This document shows positions 1-11,259 of a DNA stretch of 64,000 bases, one piece after another (position 1 is the first letter of the stretch; the number at the start of each line of letters is the position of its first letter). Below the pieces are notes generated by a model that made no database searches, was not told where the DNA came from, and saw nothing but the letters and a program-made list of their open reading frames with translations. Source of the DNA: Acephala macrosclerotiorum (lineage: Eukaryota > Ascomycota > Leotiomycetes > Helotiales > Mollisiaceae); contig MU119308.1 in assembly GCA_014904845.1 (NCBI GenBank), positions 1 through 64,000 on the forward strand, in the 5' to 3' direction. A program made the position numbers and the translations under genes.

Positions 1-849
1 AAAAATTTAAAAATTCGATTTTATTATTTTTAAAATATAAAAAATTAATAAAATTTATAATACGAAAAATACTTTAATTTAAAAATATTAAAATACGTTA
101 AAAAACTCGTAAACGTATTTATATAAAATAATTTATTATTAAAAATATAAATAAATTAAATTTTATATATATTTATTTTATAATATAATTATATAAAAAT
201 TTTAATAACGAATTAATATCTTTATACGATTTTATAAAATAATTATAATTTTATAATTACGTATTAATTTTTTTTTAATTAATAATAATTTTCGTTTTTT
301 ATATAATTGAATTAATTATTAATATTTATTTTAATATTATATTACTTTTAAATTAATAATATATTTTTTACGATATTAAATTTTATTAAAACTTTTTTTT
401 ATTTTTTATTTAAACGATTTTTTTTTTTAAATTTTTAAAATTTTATTAATAAATTAATACAAAAAAAAATACGAAAATTATTAACGAAATAATAAAAAAT
501 TAATTAAAAAAAATTTTTTTATTATATAAAAATTAATAATTAATTAATACAATTTAATTCGATTTAACGTAATTTATTAAATTTAATTTTCATATTATAA
601 TTTTATAATATAAATCATTTTTTATTATATATATTATTTTTTAATAAAATTATAATAATTAATAATAATAATTTTATTTTAATAATTTTTTTAAATTAAA
701 AATTAATAAAAAGATTTTAATTTATTAATAATTATAATATAAATTATATTTTTGAAAAATTTTATAATTTTTTTTTAATAAAATATTAAATATATATTAA
801 AAATTATTATTTTATTAATAAATTTTATATTTATTATTTATTTAATATA

Positions 850-1980
850 AAAATTAATATTAATTTTTTTATATATATATAATATTAATATTTTTTATAA
901 AAAGCAATTTTATTTAAATTTAATTAATTTATTAAAAATTTTTATTATTATATAATTTCGAATTAATATATAATTAATTTAATAAAAAATATTAAAATTT
1001 TAATTAATATATAATAAGAATTATAAATTATTCATTAATACAAATTATATAAAATTTATAAATAAATTAAAATTCAATTAAATATTTTTAAATTTTAAAA
1101 TTTAAATAATTTTATTAATTTATTATTATACAAATTTAAAAAATATAATTATATTTAATAAAAATAATAATTATAAAAATTTTTGAATACGTTTTTATTT
1201 TAAATATTAAAATATTAAAAATTTATTTTTAAAATTATATATTAAATAAAATAATTTAAATTGATTAAATTGATTATAATAATTTAATATAAAAAACGAG
1301 AATTTTAAAAAAAGTTTTTTTAATTTAAAATTTTATAATAAATATATTTTTACTTTAAATATTAAAATATTTAAATATTAAAACTATTTTACAATTATAC
1401 AATTTTCGAGAAAAATTTTAAAAAATTTTTTTTTAATAAATAACTTTTTATAATTAATTAAATCGATCGTAATAATTAAATATAAAACGAAAACTTTTAA
1501 AAAAAAAATTTAATATAAAACTTTATAATAAATGCGTTTTTATTTTAAATATTAAAATATTTATTTAATATTAAACATTTTTATAATTATATAACTTTTA
1601 AAAAAATTTTAAAAAATCTCTTTTTGAAATTATATATTAAATAAAATAATTTAAATTAATTAAATCGATTATAATAATTTAATATAAAAAACGAAAATTT
1701 TAAAAAATATTTCTTTAATAATATAAAATTTTATAATACGTTTTTATTTTAAATATTAAAAAATTTATTAATTTATTAATTTTTATTATTTAATAAAATT
1801 TAAAATTTATTTTAATAATTATTTTAATTTTAAATACTTATAAAACGTTTAAATTAAAAGTTTTTAATTTAAAATTTAAAATAAAAATAAATTAAATAAA
1901 TTATTAAAATCGAAAACTTTATAATTTTTCGTAAAAACGTTTTTACGAGATTTACGAAATAAAATATACATCGAGTAAAA
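850..1980. repeat. left copy of ~1.1 kb direct repeat (heavily mutated)
   Basis: This aligns by eye with 5675-6720. Anchors are a taatattaattttttt stretch at ~855 (vs ~5680), aatatttttaaatttt at 1081 (vs 5780), the ~190 bp tandem units at ~1271, 1463 and 1665 (vs 6031, 6225 and 6421), and the terminal segment 1848-1980 (vs 6590-6720). Spacing between copies is about 4.7-4.8 kb. This copy has ~125 bp extra between the first two anchors. Almost every non-CpG C or G in the right copy's intact part is T or A here. Confidence 0.7.
1265..1765. repeat. ~190-200 bp tandem repeat, mutated copies
   Basis: Three degenerate units can be followed by a landmark that reads tcgtagtaattcaatata in the intact copy. 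Here it is seen as gattataataatttaatat, gatcgtaataattaaatata and gattataataatttaatata at about 1271, 1463 and 1665. Each unit then carries a poly-A/acga stretch, a ttttataataaa segment and a tattttaaatattaaaat segment. The same order occurs in the intact array at 6031-6570. Confidence 0.6.
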
Positions 1981-4900
1981 AAAGAAAAATTCGTTTATTA
2001 TTAATTCGTTTAACGAATCGTCGAACGAATTTTTTTTTCGAAACGAAAAAAATATTTTAATAAAATAAAAATATAATTTATTTTTAATTATTAATTTAAT
2101 AAATTATAAATTCGTCGATTAAAATTTTAAATTAAATTATAAACGTTAAATTTATAATATATATATAAACGTTAATTAATTTAATAATATTATTAAAAAG
2201 TAATTAATTATTATTTAATATTTTTTTATTTATAAATAAAATAATTTTATTTAAATTTTATTCGTTTTTATTTAAAATTAATTTAATTATATAATAATTG
2301 TTTTTTTTATATTTTTAATATATTTTTAATTTAATTTTTCGTTTAATTAATAAATTAATAAAATTTAAATTTATAATAATAACGAAGTTTATTTTATTTA
2401 TAATAATATTATAAATATATATATATTAAATATTAAATATAAATTAATAATTTTTAAATAATAAAAAATATATAATTAATATTAAAATAATTTTTTAAAA
2501 TAAAATTATAATATTTTTCGCGTATAAAATTTTTTTTTTAATATAAATATAAAAACTCGTTATTTAAAAAAAATTTAAAATCGAAATTTTTAATTATTTA
2601 TATACGAATTTTAATTTTATTAAATATATTTTAAATATATATATTATAAAAATAATTTATTTATTAAATTTTATTAATTTATTAATATTTAAAATTATAA
2701 TTAATTCGAATTTATTAATAAATAAATTCGATATAAATTATATTTATTTTTTATTAATTAAAAAACGAAAATAATTAAAATTAATATATATTTTATTATA
2801 AAATTATTCAAAATTTTAATAAATCGTTAAAATAAAAAATTGTTTATTATAAATAATTAAATTGAAAAAATTATTTTTTATTTATTTTATTTATTAATTT
2901 TTTATATATTATTAATATTATATTTATTAATTTTTTTAATTTTTAATAAAAAAATTTAATAAAATCGATTAATATTATAATAATTTTTATAAATATATTT
3001 AAATAATTAAATTTTTAATAAAAAAAAAATTTTAAATTATATTAAATTAAAATTTAATTTTTTAATAAAAAAATATTTTTATTTTTTTAATTTTTTATTA
3101 TAAATAGTTTTAATTTTTATAAAAATATTATAAAAATCGTTATTAATTTAATATATATTATTATATTAATAATATTATTTAAATTTATAATTATTATTAT
3201 TAATTTTTTATTAATTTTTATAAAAATTTAATTTGTAAATAAATTTATTATTTTTAATTTTTTTTAATTTTATTATTAATATTAATAATACGAATTTAAA
3301 TTTTTTATAATAATTTTTTATTATTAATTAATTTATTTTATTAAAAAATTTAATTAAAAAAAAATTTAATAAAAATTTATATAAAATACGAAAAATTTAA
3401 ATTATAATTTAAATTATTTTAAATTTTAATAAAAAATTAAATTAAAATTATTTAATTTTTTAAATTTGAAATCGTATTTATTATTATTATTAAATTTAAT
3501 AAAACGTTATTTTTTTTTAAATTATTTTTTTAAATTTATATTTTTATTATTATTTATTTTATAAAAATTTTAATTAAAATTATTTTAATTAATATCGAAA
3601 AAAATATATAAAGTTTTAAATTTATATTATTAAAAATTCAAAATAATTATTAAATAAATTTATTAAAATTTATTATTTTTATAATATAAATAATATTTAA
3701 TATATATTTTTAAATATTTTTTTTATTATAAATATTATTTTTTAAATATATTTATTTTAAAAATTTATATAAAATTATAATTAAAATTATTTTAAATTTA
3801 TAAATAAATATATTAATTTATATAAAAATATTATTTTAATCGAATTTAAATTTTTTTTTTTTAAATTTAAATAATTCGTTAAAATATTATATTAAAATTA
3901 TATTATAAAAATAAATATAAAAATTTTATTTAACGATTAAAATATTTTATTTAATTATAATATAATTATTTTTATTATAAAAAAAATTTAAATTTAAATT
4001 TAAATAATTTATATATTTTAATTTTTATTTTATATTAATAAAATTTTTATTAATATTATTATAATTATAATTAAAAATATAATATTTATTATTATTTATA
4101 ATATTTTATATTTATATTAATATTTTAAATATAAAATTATTTTATTAATTTTAAATATTTTAAATAATAAATTAATTATTTTTTTAAATATTTTTTTTAT
4201 AATATTATTTAAAAAAATTAAACGTTTTTTTTTTATAATATTAAAATTTTTAAAATTTTTAAAAAAAAAAAATTTTCGTTTTTAAATATATATTTCGAAT
4301 TTTAAATTAATATAATAATTTTAATGATTATAAAAAACTTTTTAAAAATCGTATTAAAAATATTTTTATTTTAAATTTATACGTTTAAAATAAAATTTTT
4401 TTTTAATTTTATTAAAATTTTTATATTTCGTAAAATTAAAATAATTTTAAAAATAAAATTAAAACGAAATAAATGAAAATTTAAAAAATATTAAATAATA
4501 AATTAAATAATTTTAATAATTTAAAATTTAAAATTATTAATATATTTATATTTAATTTATTAAATTTTTTAAAATTCGTATACGATTTTAATAATATTTT
4601 ATACGATTAATATATTAATTATTAAAAAATAAAATAATAAACGAAAAATTATTAAAATCGCGTTTTAAAATAAATATAAAATTTTAAAACGAATAAATTA
4701 ATATTATTATTATTTATTAAAAAATAATATATATAATAAAAAATAATTTATTTTATATAATTATAATATAAAAATTAAATTTAAATAAAAAATTTTATTT
4801 ATAAATTATTTTAATTATTTATATTATATATATTTATTTATTTTTATAATAAATAATAATAATATTTTACGATTTAATAAATTTTTTTATATTTTAAAAT

Positions 4901-5674
4901 ATATTTATTTTATTTTATTTTATTAAAATTTTTTAACGTTTTTAAATTAATTAATTAATTAATATAATTATTAATTATATTATTATAAATTATTAATATA
5001 TTATTTTAATTATTTTAAAAATTAAAATATAATTTTTTATTAAACGTATTATTCGCGAAATTATTTTTATAATTTTTACGAAATTTTTTAATCGTTTAAT
5101 AATCGAATTATTTTAAAAAAATTTTAAATTTTTAATTAAATTTTATTTTAAATTTAAAATTTTAATTTAAATATTAATTAAATTAATAAAATTTTAATAA
5201 TAATTTTAACGACGACGATAATTTATTAAACTTTTTATTATTATTATTAATATTTTTAAATTTTGAATTAAATTTTAAAAAAAAAAAATTTATAAATTAT
5301 AATAATATTATTAATTTTTTTTATTATTTATAAAATTTTTTATTATTTTTTTTATAAAATATATTAATTTTTTTAAATTTTAATTTTTTTTATAATTAAT
5401 ATTTAAAAATAAATATTTAATTTCAATATTATTTAAAAATACAAATTAAATATAAAAATAATAAAAAGTATTAATATATAAATAAATATATAAATATATT
5501 ATTAATTAAAAATATAAATACGAAAACGTATTATTAAATTTTTTTTTTTTTGAAAAAAAAAATATATTATAAAAAACTTTTTATATTTACATATTATATA
5601 CGTAATTTTTATTTATATATAATCGAATTTTTTATTTATAAATTATTTTAATTATTTATTATTTATTCGATTTA

Positions 5675-6720
5675 AAAACTAATATTAATTTTTTTATATC
5701 TACGTAATATTAATATTTTACAATTGTAATTAATTATAATTTTCAATTATTAATTAATTTAAATCGTATAAAACTTATAAATATTTTTAAATTTTAAATT
5801 TTAAATAATTTTATTAATTTATTATTATATAAATTTATAAAATATAATCGTATTTAATAAAAATCGCGATTATAAAACTTTTTAAATACGTTTTTACTTT
5901 AAATATTTAATATTTAAATATTAAAATACTAAAAATTTATTTTACGATTACGTAATTTTCGAAAAAAATTTTAAAATTTTTTTTTTTAATAAATATAATT
6001 ATAATAACTATTTATAATTAATAAAATTAATCGTAGTAATTCAATATAAAAAACGAAAGTCCTAAAAAGTATCCCTCTAATATAAAGTCCCAAAAGTACG
6101 TTTTTGTCTAAAGTATTAAAACAATAAAATATTTTTATTTTAATTATATAATTACGCAATTTTTAAAAGAAGTTTTAAAGAATTTCTTCCTGGAATTATA
6201 TACTAAGTGAAGTAATCAAATGGATCGTAGCAATTCAATATAAGAGACGGGAGTCCCAGGAAATGTTTCTCTGGTATAAAACTTTATAGCAAGTGCGTTT
6301 CTGCCTAAGGCACCAAGGTATTTAAATGCTAGAATAGTTGCGCAGTTCTCGAGAAAAGTCCTAGGAGGTCTCCCCCTGGAATTATATACTAAGTAGAATA
6401 ATTTAAATTGATTGAATTGATCGTAGTAACTCAATATAAAAACGAGGGTCCCAAGAAGTGTCTCCCTGGTAATATGAGACTTCGCAGAGAGTGCGTTTCT
6501 GCCTTAGGTACTAGGGAACTTATTAGTTTATCGGCTTTACCGCCCGGTAGAATCCGAACTACTACTCTAACTTCAAATCCCTATAAAACACTCAAATTAA
6601 GAGCTTTTGACTTGAAACTTGAAATAGAAGTAAATTACTAAAGTCGAAGACTTTGTAGCCCCCCGCAGAGGCGCCCCTGCGAGGTCTGCGGAGCAAAATG
6701 TGCGTCGAGTATCGAAAGAA
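5675..6720. repeat. right copy of ~1.1 kb direct repeat, partly unmutated
   Basis: This is the same sequence as 850-1980. Its left part (to ~6040) is as AT-rich as the rest of the block. From ~6050 the mutation load falls, and 6190-6720 has near-normal composition with CC, GG, CA and TG dinucleotides. AT-rich sequence resumes at ~6725. Short open stretches in this island (for example 6216-6434 and 6408-6641) show no recognisable protein and overlap the tandem units, so I do not call genes. The two copies could be LTRs of a ~5.9 kb element, but terminal TG/CA ends and a target duplication cannot be identified after such mutation. Confidence 0.65.
6025..6570. repeat. ~190 bp tandem repeat, largely intact units
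   Basis: Three imperfect units are marked by tcgtag at 6031, 6225 and 6421 (periods 194 and 196) and by tggaattatatactaagt at 6191 and 6377 (period 186). Each unit continues with a gagtccca-like segment, a ctctggtataaaactt-like segment and a gtgcgtttctgccta segment. The first unit is partly mutated and the later two mostly not. Confidence 0.65.
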
Positions 6721-7508
6721 ACATTTTATTATATATATTTATTTACTTTCGTAATATTAAATAAATAATTATTTTTTATAAAATTATAAAAAATACTTTT
6801 ATTTATATTAATAAAATTAATACAAATAAAAAATTTATAAATTAATAATTTTATTTTTAATAATAATTAAAAAAAAAATTTTTATTTAAAATTTATATAA
6901 TAAAACGTAATATTTTTAAAATATTTAAATTATATTTTTATATTAAAATATATCGCTTTTAATATTTAATACTTTTATAATTTAGAATTTTTTATAAAAT
7001 TTCTTATAAAATAATTTTAATTTTACGTAAAAAAAATTATAAAAAAAAAAGTTTTTATTTACGTCGATAAAATTAATATAAATAAAAATTTTATATTATT
7101 TCAAAAATAAAATATAACGCGAAATATAAAAAATATTACGTAAAAAAATATTTAAAAAAAAACATATAACGAATTCTTAAAATTATTTTAATAATTAAAA
7201 TTTTAACAAATTAAAAATTATTAAAAATCGTAAATAATACGAACTTTTTTAAAAATTATATAATTATTTATTTTAATTTAAATATAATTTTTTAATTTAT
7301 ACGTATTTTTTTATTTATTTTAAAAACTATTTTATAAGAAATATATATATATATTTTTAAAAAATTTATAATTTATATTATATTTTACTTTATATTTAAA
7401 ATTAATTAAAAATTAATTAATTAATAAATTAAATAAATTAATAAACTTTTTATTTGTAAATTAATTAGTTTAGAATTTAGTTTAATTAATGACTAATTAA
7501 TTAACTTA

Positions 7509-8472
7509 TTGAACACTTTGTTACTATTGAATCGGTTGCACGAAATCAAAAATCGTACATATTTTAAAGTTGCCTTGATATTTCCAGAACTGGAAAGCAA
7601 AGCAGAGGAGTCTAAAGACACTATTCTCGGCATTATCAAAAGCATTCCCAGCTCAATTAAAGAAGCTTACAATAGGATTTTAAATCAATGCCCGGATAAA
7701 TCTCGAGCAAAGAGGCTTCTTCACATTGTTGTTGCTGCTGCTCGACCCTTGCTGCTCTCCAAGATGAATGTTGCCTTGGCCATCCGAAAAGGAGATACCG
7801 AAATCGACACCGATCGAAGACTGATACCAAAAGAATCAATAGCGAGTGTAATTAGGGAAATTTGTGCGTTATTTGTCGATATATTTGCAACAGAGTCTAC
7901 CTTATCCACCAATCAGCGAGGACTTCTTGCAATCGTCAGGAGAAAAGACCAACACACATGATGATATGTTGTCCTGGTACTCGCTAGTTCCTTCAGAGTC
8001 TCACAGGATTCTAGCTGCGATCTGCATTTGGTATCTCGGACTTTCTGTATTTAAGGACGCTCCGCTCATCGCTAACGAGAGCGACATATTTAGCCGCAAG
8101 ATATCTAACTCTTCGCGCTTTCAGTCCCGCTTCCACCAGGTTTTTTCTGCCAGCGGCAGGCGACTAGAGAAAGAAGCCAGAAGTTATACAAGTAAACACG
8201 ATTTTCTCGAGTATGCTGCAACGTATTGGACGAGTCATTATCGACTCTCGCCTCGCGAAGATCATACCCTTGATCAAGCCTCAGCAAGAATCTGTCAAAC
8301 ACAATCGAAGATGTTCAAGACCTGGTTCTGCTTCTATCTGAGATCACTACCGTCGAGACAGTCATACAAGTTTCCTCTGCTTCATACTGAAATCGCTGGG
8401 AACGAATTAGTGCTCAGATCGTATCTTCACCAAATGAGCGCAATTAAGTTTCTCTTACAAAATACTAGTTGA
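7509..8472 (+). pseudogene. truncated NACHT-type NLR (NWD) relic
   Basis: Two adjoining open segments resemble the region after the NACHT domain in fungal NLR proteins (HET-E-like and ankyrin-repeat STAND proteins). The first (7509-~7890) contains IPSSIKEAYNRILNQCPDK and LLHIVVAAARPLLLSKMNVA, a typical post-NTPase winged-helix-like segment. The second (frame of 7918-8472) carries LVPSESHRILAAICIWYLG and FLEYAATYWTSHY, seen in the same families. Between them the reading frame changes twice within ~30 bp (~7890 and ~7917), and a short VYLIHQ piece lies in the third frame. No ATG-led N-terminus, P-loop or Walker B is present, because the 5' side meets the AT-rich block at ~7505. No repeat domain follows the stop at 8472. 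This is a dead fragment. Family assignment rests on remembered motifs. Confidence 0.75.
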
Positions 8473-8539
8473 CCTATAGAATACTAGAGACTTAAAAGCC
8501 AATAATAAATTGGAAAACGAAAAAGTCTATCACGTCAAA

Positions 8540-9355
8540 TCACTTAGCAATATGTTCCTCGACCCATTTCAGAGCGAAATCAGCAACCTCCTCCCACCCA
8601 TCCTGGTTTACAATTCCATGACTCCTCCCCTCAAAAATTTTCATCTCGACTACCGCGGGGCCTTTATAATGCTTCATTTCCGCTTCTACGACCTCCACCG
8701 GTACAACATGGTCCTTGGTACCCCCAATTATCAACAGCGGCGCCCTATCCTTCTTCGCAAAATCCACATGCCCATCTGACTTGGCATTGCCTGTCGAAGT
8801 GAACGCGCCCTCCAAGCCCTGCCACAAGATGTGCGCAGCTGAAGGGATTGAGTATTTCTCCCACAAAACCTTCGACTCCGCCTTGCTCAGATGGTTCCCG
8901 AACGCGTAGTGGAACTGGCTTTCCGTGATGGGTACCGCGGCTTTGTACGTTGACGGGTGCCCCAGGACGCCGAAGCCGGCTTTGATAGTCGACGGCTTTA
9001 GGGCGATCACACCAGAGGGCTGGCCTGGACTAATGCCCACACCCGCAGCGCCGAGACCGCGCGAGAGCAGGATCTGCGTGAAGAGGCCGCCGAATGAATG
9101 GCCCATGATGATAGGCGGTGTGGGAAGATCTTCGATGATGGAGGCGTAGTGGTCGACGATCTGGCGGATGGTGAGGTCGGCGAGTGCGCTGGGGTCGAGG
9201 CGGATGTCTTCGGGTGTGCGGGAGTCGATGCCGGGCCAGCCTGGTGCGAGGACAGTGGTGTAGCCGGCGGCTTTGAAGTGCGTGATCCAGTCTTCCCAGC
9301 AGAGGGGGGTCATCCAGAGTCCATGGACAAGAACGATGCTTGGTTTTGAAGCCAT
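8540..9355 (-). CDS. alpha/beta hydrolase family protein
   Basis: A single-exon 271-residue protein with a complete alpha/beta-hydrolase layout. The oxyanion-hole HG is at residues 11-12 (VLVHGLW), the nucleophile elbow is GHSFGG with Ser87, the acid is Asp215 in GGTKDHVVP and the base is His246 in GRSHG. The cap region (about 110-190) is variable, so the substrate cannot be predicted. There is no signal peptide, so it is probably cytosolic. The start at 9355 gives the usual short N-terminus directly before strand IVLVHG. A likely 5' UTR intron lies upstream (9423-9487). It is the first intact gene next to the mutated repeat and NLR relic, so silencing from the block is possible. Family membership is firm. 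Ester, lactone or epoxide hydrolysis are all possible. Confidence 0.9.
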   Translation of the reverse strand: MASKPSIVLVHGLWMTPLCWEDWITHFKAAGYTTVLAPGWPGIDSRTPEDIRLDPSALADLTIRQIVDHYASIIEDLPTPPIIMGHSFGGLFTQILLSRGLGAAGVGISPGQPSGVIALKPSTIKAGFGVLGHPSTYKAAVPITESQFHYAFGNHLSKAESKVLWEKYSIPSAAHILWQGLEGAFTSTGNAKSDGHVDFAKKDRAPLLIIGGTKDHVVPVEVVEAEMKHYKGPAVVEMKIFEGRSHGIVNQDGWEEVADFALKWVEEHIAK

Positions 9356-9422
9356 GGTTGACGTGGTATTGGGAAGTCTTGTGGAGGAAAAAGGTTATAG
9401 ATGTTATGCAGGGTGAAGCTGT

Positions 9423-9487
9423 CTGTCCATACGAGTTAGCAAGATGTCAAATGAGCGGGCAAAGGTCCAAGAGGAATTGAGACTTAC
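9423..9487 (-). other. predicted 5' UTR intron of the alpha/beta hydrolase gene
   Basis: On the minus strand a GTAAGT donor at 9487, a GCTAAC branch site and a GGACAG acceptor ending at 9423 define a 65-nt intron, 67 bp upstream of the ATG at 9355. All three signals match the introns inside genes of this window. Transcript evidence is lacking. Confidence 0.55.
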
Positions 9488-11259
9488 GATACTATTAAAA
9501 CGGATTTGAAGGCTGGTGGAATAGATGAGTATTTGGAGTTGACTTAAGATTCAGGATGTGTGAGGACTTGCAGCCCTTTTTATACTAGCAGACACAGCTC
9601 ATGATCACAGGAAATCAAGAATCGCAGCAAGAATCGATGCACGGTGGCAAGGGTAGTAACGAGTACAGACATCGACGTCGGTGACCAACAACGCAATGGG
9701 AGGCGTGATAACTGGAGCGGCACGCGCAATATGCCCTTGCGAAGGCACGTGCGGAAGGTTCCCCATATTGAGCTAAACTGGATGTAGAAAATGCTAGGGC
9801 CCCTGGCACTCTGCGGCTGGAGCTGCATGGACGGTGAGGGGAAGACCTCCGATCTTAATTCGCCACATTTCATCTACGGCTTTCATTCTAAACCAATATC
9901 TTCCATTTACTGTTGTGGGTACAGTTGGTGGCTGTCATGATTGCTTCATCATAACTAAGTCATCCATGTCCAGAGACATCCCACCATGGCCAGATGCAAC
10001 TCCAATCATTGCATTCGTCTTTGGATTTGGGATTGAACTCTTCCTAAGTCAGCGACATGCATCAGCCTCTATAATATTTGGGTTCCTGGAGACTGGGTGT
10101 TGAAGGGATGTGAGGATAATTGTAGCGATGATTCTACTCCACTGGAATCTCTAGCATGAAAGTTAAACTTCGATGAGTTAAGAAAATACTACCTCATCAC
10201 CGAGTCAAACGCAGGCAGGCGTGGCCCATATCAACTTGGTATTGACTGCTGATCGGGCAGATTTCCCGAAGAGCCATGATAGCATTTGGTGTGATAACTT
10301 CGTGGGGGCAAGCTCTTTTCAATGATTGGGACTTTTATTCGCCCCCAATAGAAAGCTGGTTGGAGAGAGGCGCGGGATTCTTTGCAACAAGGACAATGAT
10401 CCGTTTTGCCAAGCTGCTCCTTGCCAAGTTGGACCATCATTCTAGTCTGAGGCCGCGGAAGAGCGTGGAGATGGAACCGGAAAAAGAGTCCTCCTCTGTT
10501 CATAGCAGAGGTGGAATAACAACAGAAGACGCATGCCCTTTCGTACTCACCTCAAGCATATGGTAAGGCTACTGTAGCTGGCAGTGATGTACTCCAAAGG
10601 TCTAAAAGCGGAGCTATCAGGGGTATCCGGCTTCCAGCACATGTGGACTCCCCCAAAGCATTCCCTTGGAACAGCTAGCTGACTGTAGACCAGCCCAGGG
10701 CATTCCCCAAACATTGGAGCCTGCCATTGCCTCAGACCATCCCCATGAAGGATGTGGGCCTGCTCAAGCTGGGCTTCAAGTTTCGATGCTCGATACTCGA
10801 GAAGGATGCAGCTCCATATAGGACGGCTCCTCTCGCAGATTGTAGGTGGTTCGCAGATTTTTGCAAGACACGAGATTTGCGTGGGTGATATTGATGACAT
10901 GACAACACTGAAGTCTTTTGTGATAATCGCACACTCGGAGATTGACCTGGTGGCCATCAGGCAGAGCTTGCGCATTGGCGATTTGAGAAGTCCGCAAGGG
11001 ACTGTTCCCAGGCTGTGAGCGCAGTCGGTGCTTGGAGACAATACTTGCGACAGTCAATTGAAAATTGATTTCGAAGCCTGGTGGCTGACTCAGCTGCGGG
11101 AACGCAAATTGCCCCGCCATTTTCACACTTCACATTCCCATCAGCCATCGATTCCTGGGCACGTTACCCATCAGATGAAGCTAGTAGGAGCAGAATGCGC
11201 TCTCCATTTCACGATTTGATCATGATGTGAAAGTCGGACTCGGCGTTCAACTGCTACCA
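9488..11259. other. intergenic region, no recognised gene
   Basis: Moderate base composition. Open stretches such as 10547-11041 (minus, 164 codons) and 10276-10566 (plus, 96 codons) overlap each other on opposite strands, lack recognisable motifs and contain no plausible intron-linked extension that I could find. The first part should hold the hydrolase promoter and the last part the promoter of the regulator starting at 11260. Confidence 0.5.

Larger units (their letters stand above)
1..7504. repeat. AT-rich RIP-degraded repeat block
   Basis: Nearly pure A/T sequence without usable reading frames. Most surviving C and G are inside CpG (for example ttcgatt, tacgaaa, aaacgtt), while CpA, CpT and CpC are scarce. 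Two copies of a ~1.1 kb sequence lie inside it, and the right one is partly unmutated. This fits a transposon-derived region hit by repeat-induced point mutation (RIP) on both strands. No transposase or reverse transcriptase can be read. The block ends abruptly near 7505, where base composition becomes normal. The original element type is unknown. An LTR retrotransposon is possible because of the direct repeats. Confidence 0.85.

Noticed and set aside
6216..6641. Protein-coding genes in the unmutated repeat island (72 and 77 codons on opposite strands)
   Set aside because: Both frames overlap the tandem units, have no recognisable motif and lie on opposite strands of the same repeat.
1..7504. 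Centromere or mitochondrial DNA insertion as the origin of the AT-rich block
   Set aside because: Mutated and intact versions of the same repeat show C-to-T erosion of a normal sequence, which explains the composition without either origin. A centromeric position is not excluded by sequence alone.
10547..11041. 164-codon gene on the minus strand
   Set aside because: No motif, heavily overlapped by other open stretches, and no intron-linked continuation found.
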